DNA from: a virus
IMG/VR virus record: IMGVR_UViG_3300020410_000017
Location: 1-51,040 of that record
Direction: 5' to 3' (one strand)
DNA: 51,040 bases
Shown here: one piece after another, positions 48,696 through 51,040 of the stretch
Position numbering within the stretch: position 1 is the first letter of the stretch
How the letters are laid out: every line of letters starts with the position of its first letter
Position numbers and translations under genes: made by a program
Notes under the pieces: generated by a model
The model's database searches: none
What the model saw: only the letters and a program-made list of their open reading frames with translations
What the model was told of the DNA's origin: nothing

Positions 48696-48947
48696 TTACT
48701 GGGTGACTTTATGGGTAACTCTGAGTATTTTTGAATCTGGATAAGCGTTGATGCATTGCTCTTTTGCGTGCTCTATATCTTCGGCTTGGCAATGAAAAAC
48801 ATGGTGTGGCAAGCCTGGCTCGCTATATTCAACAACATAGGGCAATAGCGCTTTTTTTGTGTTTCGGGATTCAATATCCTTCGAGGGGTCTTCTTCGTCG
48901 CCGCCATTAAGATAGTCATAGTTTTTGTTCCATCGATCTTTGTTCAT
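48696..48947 (-). CDS. Unknown acidic small protein, 83 aa
   Basis: Not recognised. It has a charged start (NKDRWNKNYDYLNGGDEEDPSKDIE) and a later YSEPGLPHHVFHCQAEDIEHAKEQCINAYPDSKILRV, resembling small phage proteins of unknown function. It has the recurrent leader preceded by the dispersed element. Confidence 0.6.
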   Translation of the reverse strand: MNKDRWNKNYDYLNGGDEEDPSKDIESRNTKKALLPYVVEYSEPGLPHHVFHCQAEDIEHAKEQCINAYPDSKILRVTHKVTQ

Positions 48948-48987
48948 GGTGTTTTTCTCCCTTTGAAAAAACTTTTAAAAGAGGGGG
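48945..48987 (-). repeat. Recurrent leader plus dispersed CTTTTAAAAG element (48.97 kb)
   Basis: As read leftward: CCCCCTC-TTTTAAAAG-TTTTTTCAAAGGGAGAAAAACACCATG. The stop codon of the upstream gene lies inside the palindrome (CCC CTC TTT TAA). A nearly identical unit is at 50521-50563. Confidence 0.75.
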
Positions 48988-49337
48988 TTGTGCAAAATAT
49001 CATTTTTGATGGCGGCAAGGGCGTCGGTTGCAACACCTTCCCAATACACCCCACTTTTAAACGGGCCTAGTAGGTCGGAGGGCTTTGCCGATTCGATAAC
49101 TGGGGCAAGATCGCCCACATAGGTGCGGGCTCCTCTTATCATTTCTTTATAGGCTGTTTTTTTGTGATCGTGGCCGAACGGTATTTTACCGCGCAGTGTT
49201 AGCTGTTCATCGCGGCTTTCGTTTTTAATAACTATCCGAATGCTAACGGCAGACCCCTCGACTTTGGTGCGCACATCAAATCCAGCCATTTTATAGATCC
49301 GTCCAAGAACTTCGTTTTTTGCTTTTAGTTTATTCAC
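48975..49337 (-). CDS. Unknown protein, 120 aa
   Basis: Not recognised. The start is GTG at 49337 inside the end of the small upstream gene, with GGAG before it. It has a basic N terminus and an alpha/beta body (MIRGARTYVGDLAPVIESAKPSDLLGPFKSG). Its stop codon is part of a dispersed repeat element. Confidence 0.6.
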   Translation of the reverse strand: MNKLKAKNEVLGRIYKMAGFDVRTKVEGSAVSIRIVIKNESRDEQLTLRGKIPFGHDHKKTAYKEMIRGARTYVGDLAPVIESAKPSDLLGPFKSGVYWEGVATDALAAIKNDILHNPLF

Positions 49338-49467
49338 ATTTGGCTCCTTTTTTCTTCGCGTTTTTTTCGCCGTTGATAACTCGCTCTAACAGTTCTTGGC
49401 CGCCCTGCTCCCATAGCATTAACGCAGTTCGGAGGGCTTCTCTCAGTTCTTTATTCTCTTTTTTCAT
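49330..49467 (-). CDS. Small charged protein, 45 aa
   Basis: A short gene: KKENKELREALRTALMLWEQGGQELLERVINGEKNAKKKGAKCE, helical and basic at the end. The start overlaps the previous stop (ATGA) and GGGG lies just upstream. Its end overlaps the GTG start of the next gene by eight bases, which supports both. Confidence 0.6.
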   Translation of the reverse strand: MKKENKELREALRTALMLWEQGGQELLERVINGEKNAKKKGAKCE

Positions 49468-49760
49468 GATACTACCCCAATCGGCAATCCATTCCCCAGG
49501 TGTTTTTGCATTATGACGTTTGATGAAAATTCCGGCCCTTCGATTTTCTCAAAAGACCATTTGTCGGCGCTCAGACTAAAAAACAATTCAACAATTCCAT
49601 CGTGGCACCAAACTTGTGCAACACCCAAATTATCATCACGCAAATGAAATGCCTTCAAACCCCAAAAAAACGTCGGGTCATTAATCCACTTTTCGGCAAA
49701 CCTTTGAAGGCTTTCGATTTTTTTAGGGTCTTGAGTTACTAATTTCGAGAATGTTGGCAT
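49464..49760 (-). CDS. Unknown protein, 98 aa
   Basis: Not recognised. It has a helical start (DPKKIESLQRFAEKWINDPTFFWGLKAFHL) and a beta-rich second half (LGVAQVWCHDGIVELFFSL). It ends in ATGA overlap with the small gene. Confidence 0.6.
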   Translation of the reverse strand: MPTFSKLVTQDPKKIESLQRFAEKWINDPTFFWGLKAFHLRDDNLGVAQVWCHDGIVELFFSLSADKWSFEKIEGPEFSSNVIMQKHLGNGLPIGVVS

Positions 49761-49764
49761 GACG

Positions 49765-49899
49765 CTACCCCTTTACCGCTAAATCGTGATCGCTCAACCA
49801 GGACTCCACATCGGCGCGAGTTTGCTGCACGGTCAAAACAGATTCATTCCACATAATAAAATAGGCTTGATTTACTTTTGAATATTTGATGCTGATCAT
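49765..49899 (-). CDS. Small protein, 44 aa
   Basis: A short gene with AGGGG eight bases before the ATG. The product contains IKYSKVNQAYFIMWNESVLTVQQTRADVESWLSDHDLAV, plausible as a small folded unit. Its ribosome-binding site overlaps the stop of the preceding 30-codon gene. Confidence 0.5.
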   Translation of the reverse strand: MISIKYSKVNQAYFIMWNESVLTVQQTRADVESWLSDHDLAVKG

Positions 49900-49901
49900 A
49901 A

Positions 49902-49994
49902 CTAACCCCTTTGCACTAATGCTTGAATAGCGGTGCCGATATCGGCCACTAATGCGGCCAGTGTGTTTTTGATTTCGATGAAAAGTTTATGCAT
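49902..49994 (-). CDS. Possible very small protein, 30 aa
   Basis: A 30-codon frame (HKLFIEIKNTLAALVADIGTAIQALVQRG), amphipathic to hydrophobic, between two genes with start and stop overlaps. There is no strong ribosome-binding site, but coupling to the previous gene (ATGCATAA) is possible. It may be a small membrane peptide. Confidence 0.4.
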   Translation of the reverse strand: MHKLFIEIKNTLAALVADIGTAIQALVQRG

Positions 49995-50205
49995 TTGATG
50001 GCCCAATTGCGCGAAAAGATTTGCCCGCTTTGGTCAATTCGAGCATTGCTCTGCTATTCCATCTTACAAGCCCCATTGCGCCAAGCACATTGGCGTCATC
50101 CCAACGCCTTGGGCCAAAAAGCCGACTTAGCTGTTTTAATGGCAGCGGAATTTCTGGGCTGGCTTGCATGCTTTCTAGTAGGTATTTTTGACGTTTATTT
50201 AGCAT
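49987..50205 (-). CDS. Winged-helix-like small protein, 72 aa
   Basis: NKRQKYLLESMQASPEIPLPLKQLSRLFGPRRWDDANVLGAMGLVRW resembles a compact winged helix used in phage regulators, though the match is weak. It has the recurrent leader variant GGGAGAAAAATACA before the ATG. Confidence 0.55.
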   Translation of the reverse strand: MLNKRQKYLLESMQASPEIPLPLKQLSRLFGPRRWDDANVLGAMGLVRWNSRAMLELTKAGKSFRAIGPSNA

Positions 50206-50235
50206 TGTATTTTTCTCCCTTTTGAAAAAATTTTA
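50203..50235 (-). promoter_or_regulatory. Recurrent leader variant (50.2 kb)
   Basis: Leftward: GTAAAATTTTTTCAAAAGGGAGAAAAATACAATG. It keeps the T6 and GGGAGAAAAA parts of the shared leader but has lost the CTTTTAAAAG palindrome and the C run. Confidence 0.55.
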
Positions 50236-50523
50236 CTCGCTCAAGGCTTCATATTTAGTGAGCCAAACATATTTGACTTTGATCCCGTTAAAATCCCTGT
50301 CTCCAATTTCTTGAAAAAATTCCACATGGTTTTCGCTGGCGTCGAAAATAGATCTCGCCAGCCATGAAGATTGCCTAGCTTTTTTTGCCGTTACCTCCGA
50401 AGACCTTGTTTGTTCATTGGTCTGGGCTTGTGCCACAATTTTTCCCTGGTCAAGATAGGCTTTGCGCCACGTTGTTTTGATTGATGTGTTTTTGCTTAAT
50501 ACGTTTTTCAATGCTTTGATCAT
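50233..50523 (-). CDS. Unknown basic protein, 96 aa
   Basis: Not recognised. It has a basic start (IKALKNVLSKNTSIKTTWRKAYLDQGKIV), a charged middle (SSEVTAKKARQSSWLARSIF), and an end with strands (GIKVKYVWLTKYEALSE). The shared leader with GGAGAAAAACACC precedes the ATG. Confidence 0.6.
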   Translation of the reverse strand: MIKALKNVLSKNTSIKTTWRKAYLDQGKIVAQAQTNEQTRSSEVTAKKARQSSWLARSIFDASENHVEFFQEIGDRDFNGIKVKYVWLTKYEALSE

Positions 50524-50563
50524 GGTGTTTTTCTCCGTTGAAAAAACTCTTAAAAGAGGGGGG
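50521..50563 (-). repeat. Recurrent leader plus dispersed element (50.54 kb)
   Basis: Leftward: CCCCCCTC-TTTTAAGAG-TTTTTTCAACGGAGAAAAACACCATG, with one change in the palindrome. It lies 12 bases after the stop of the gene at 50575-50838. Confidence 0.7.
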
Positions 50564-50574
50564 TTGTCGGTCTG

Positions 50575-50838
50575 TTAATCAACTGGTTGCTCGTTTTTCC
50601 CCTCGGGCAGCCAACCGCTACTCATATCATGCCCCCACTTCTCCCCAAGGCTATTGTGGAGCTTGGCAAAGGCTTGATGAACAGCAATTCTAAAATGGGG
50701 CGGCGGTGTTTTTGATTTTTTCCGAGCGTTACTAGCGCCAAAAGCAAAGTCATTTTCAATTTCATGATATGCTCTCTCCAGGGCCCCAAGGGCTATTGCT
50801 CGGGCTAATTCTTTGGGTGTTTGGTCATCGTATTTCAT
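50575..50838 (-). CDS. Unknown helical protein, 87 aa
   Basis: Not recognised. Its helices include TPKELARAIALGALERAYHEIENDF and HFRIAVHQAFAKLHNSLGEKW. The start at 50838 is supported by CGGAGATC eight bases upstream and a sigma-70-like promoter at 50870-50898; a longer frame to 50919 would include the promoter. Confidence 0.65.
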   Translation of the reverse strand: MKYDDQTPKELARAIALGALERAYHEIENDFAFGASNARKKSKTPPPHFRIAVHQAFAKLHNSLGEKWGHDMSSGWLPEGKNEQPVD

Positions 50839-50869
50839 TTTGATCTCCGTTTTTTTAGGGTGTAAGGAT

Positions 50870-50898
50870 CTTTTACTAAGCCTTTTGGGCAGGTGCAA
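50870..50898 (-). promoter_or_regulatory. Leftward sigma-70-like promoter (TTGCAC-17-TAAAAG)
   Basis: TTGCAC (50893-50898), 17 bases and TAAAAG (50870-50875) precede the gene at 50575-50838. The unit, with the same spacing and A-rich flanks, is repeated at 908-936. Confidence 0.6.
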
Positions 50899-51040
50899 CA
50901 AAAAAGAGCATAAAGGCAAAAATAACTAATAGGCACATGCTTCCCCCTTTGGTCGGGTGATAATGGTTTGGGCTTCCCCATCGCGCTGGCCGTGGTCTTT
51001 AACCGTGGCCTTTAAAACGCCGTTAAAATCCTTAGTGAAC
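50899..51040. repeat. Right copy of 142-bp terminal direct repeat
   Basis: It matches 1-142 with two silent differences at 50947 and 50986. On a circular map it is the same locus, so the promoter at 50870-50898 would lie between the 282-aa gene and the 87-aa gene. Confidence 0.9.
50926..51040 (-). CDS. 3' end of the Cys-cluster protein gene (partial, truncated by the window)
   Basis: It encodes the last 37 residues of the protein also seen at 28-876, identical in amino-acid sequence (ending RPKGEACAY) and ending at the same relative position. It is either the same gene read across the map junction or a second gene copy. Only the window edge limits it. Confidence 0.75.
   Translation of the reverse strand, partial: FTKDFNGVLKATVKDHGQRDGEAQTIITRPKGEACAY

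Overview
The window looks like an essentially complete genome of a tailed phage with a siphovirus-type long non-contractile tail. The first and last 142 bases are the same sequence with two silent differences, so the map most likely closes into a circle of about 50.9 kb. No host chromosome genes, integrase, transposase, rRNA or CRISPR array are visible. The host cannot be read directly. A lipoprotein with MopE-type Asp/Cys repeats plus a VWA domain, and one excellent sigma-54-type promoter, point towards Myxococcota or another 'deltaproteobacterial' lineage. This is inference only.

Layout. (1) 28-876 and 41140-50838 form one leftward early region, continuous across the ends: about 30 very small, mostly unknown genes, tightly overlapped. 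They include a FliA-like sigma factor, a papain-like cysteine peptidase, an excisionase-like HTH protein and several Cys-cluster proteins. (2) 877-2239 is a 1.36-kb control region with nine copies of the 7-mer GATCCAC around an AT-rich core, a sigma-54-like promoter and a 33-bp direct repeat. (3) 2240-4157 is a GC-rich rightward cassette of four unknown genes with near-identical leaders, closed by an intrinsic terminator. (4) 4415-7661 carries small membrane proteins and a leftward trio ending in the VWA/MopE lipoprotein. (5) 7701-17418 is the packaging and head module: terminase, portal, XkdF-type protein with an embedded UDG-like domain, decoration protein, major capsid and connectors. (6) 17418-30411 is the tail module: a six-repeat Ig/IPT-like protein, two tail-tube paralogues, a chaperone with a -1 frameshift, tape measure, two paralogous distal tail proteins and a mosaic tip protein. 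(7) 30408-32052 is a lysis cassette. (8) 32085-41148 is replication and recombination: YqaJ nuclease, RecT-like annealase, SF2 helicase, primase-DUF927 helicase, SSB, methyltransferase and RuvC-like resolvase.

How the parts work together. Packaging, head, tail, lysis and replication genes are read rightward as one long, tightly coupled block (TAATG and ATGA overlaps). The accessory takeover genes are read leftward. The phage-encoded sigma factor and the unusual control region suggest a transcriptional programme with its own promoter class. The lack of an integrase or repressor suggests a virulent phage, but the unknown genes leave room for doubt.
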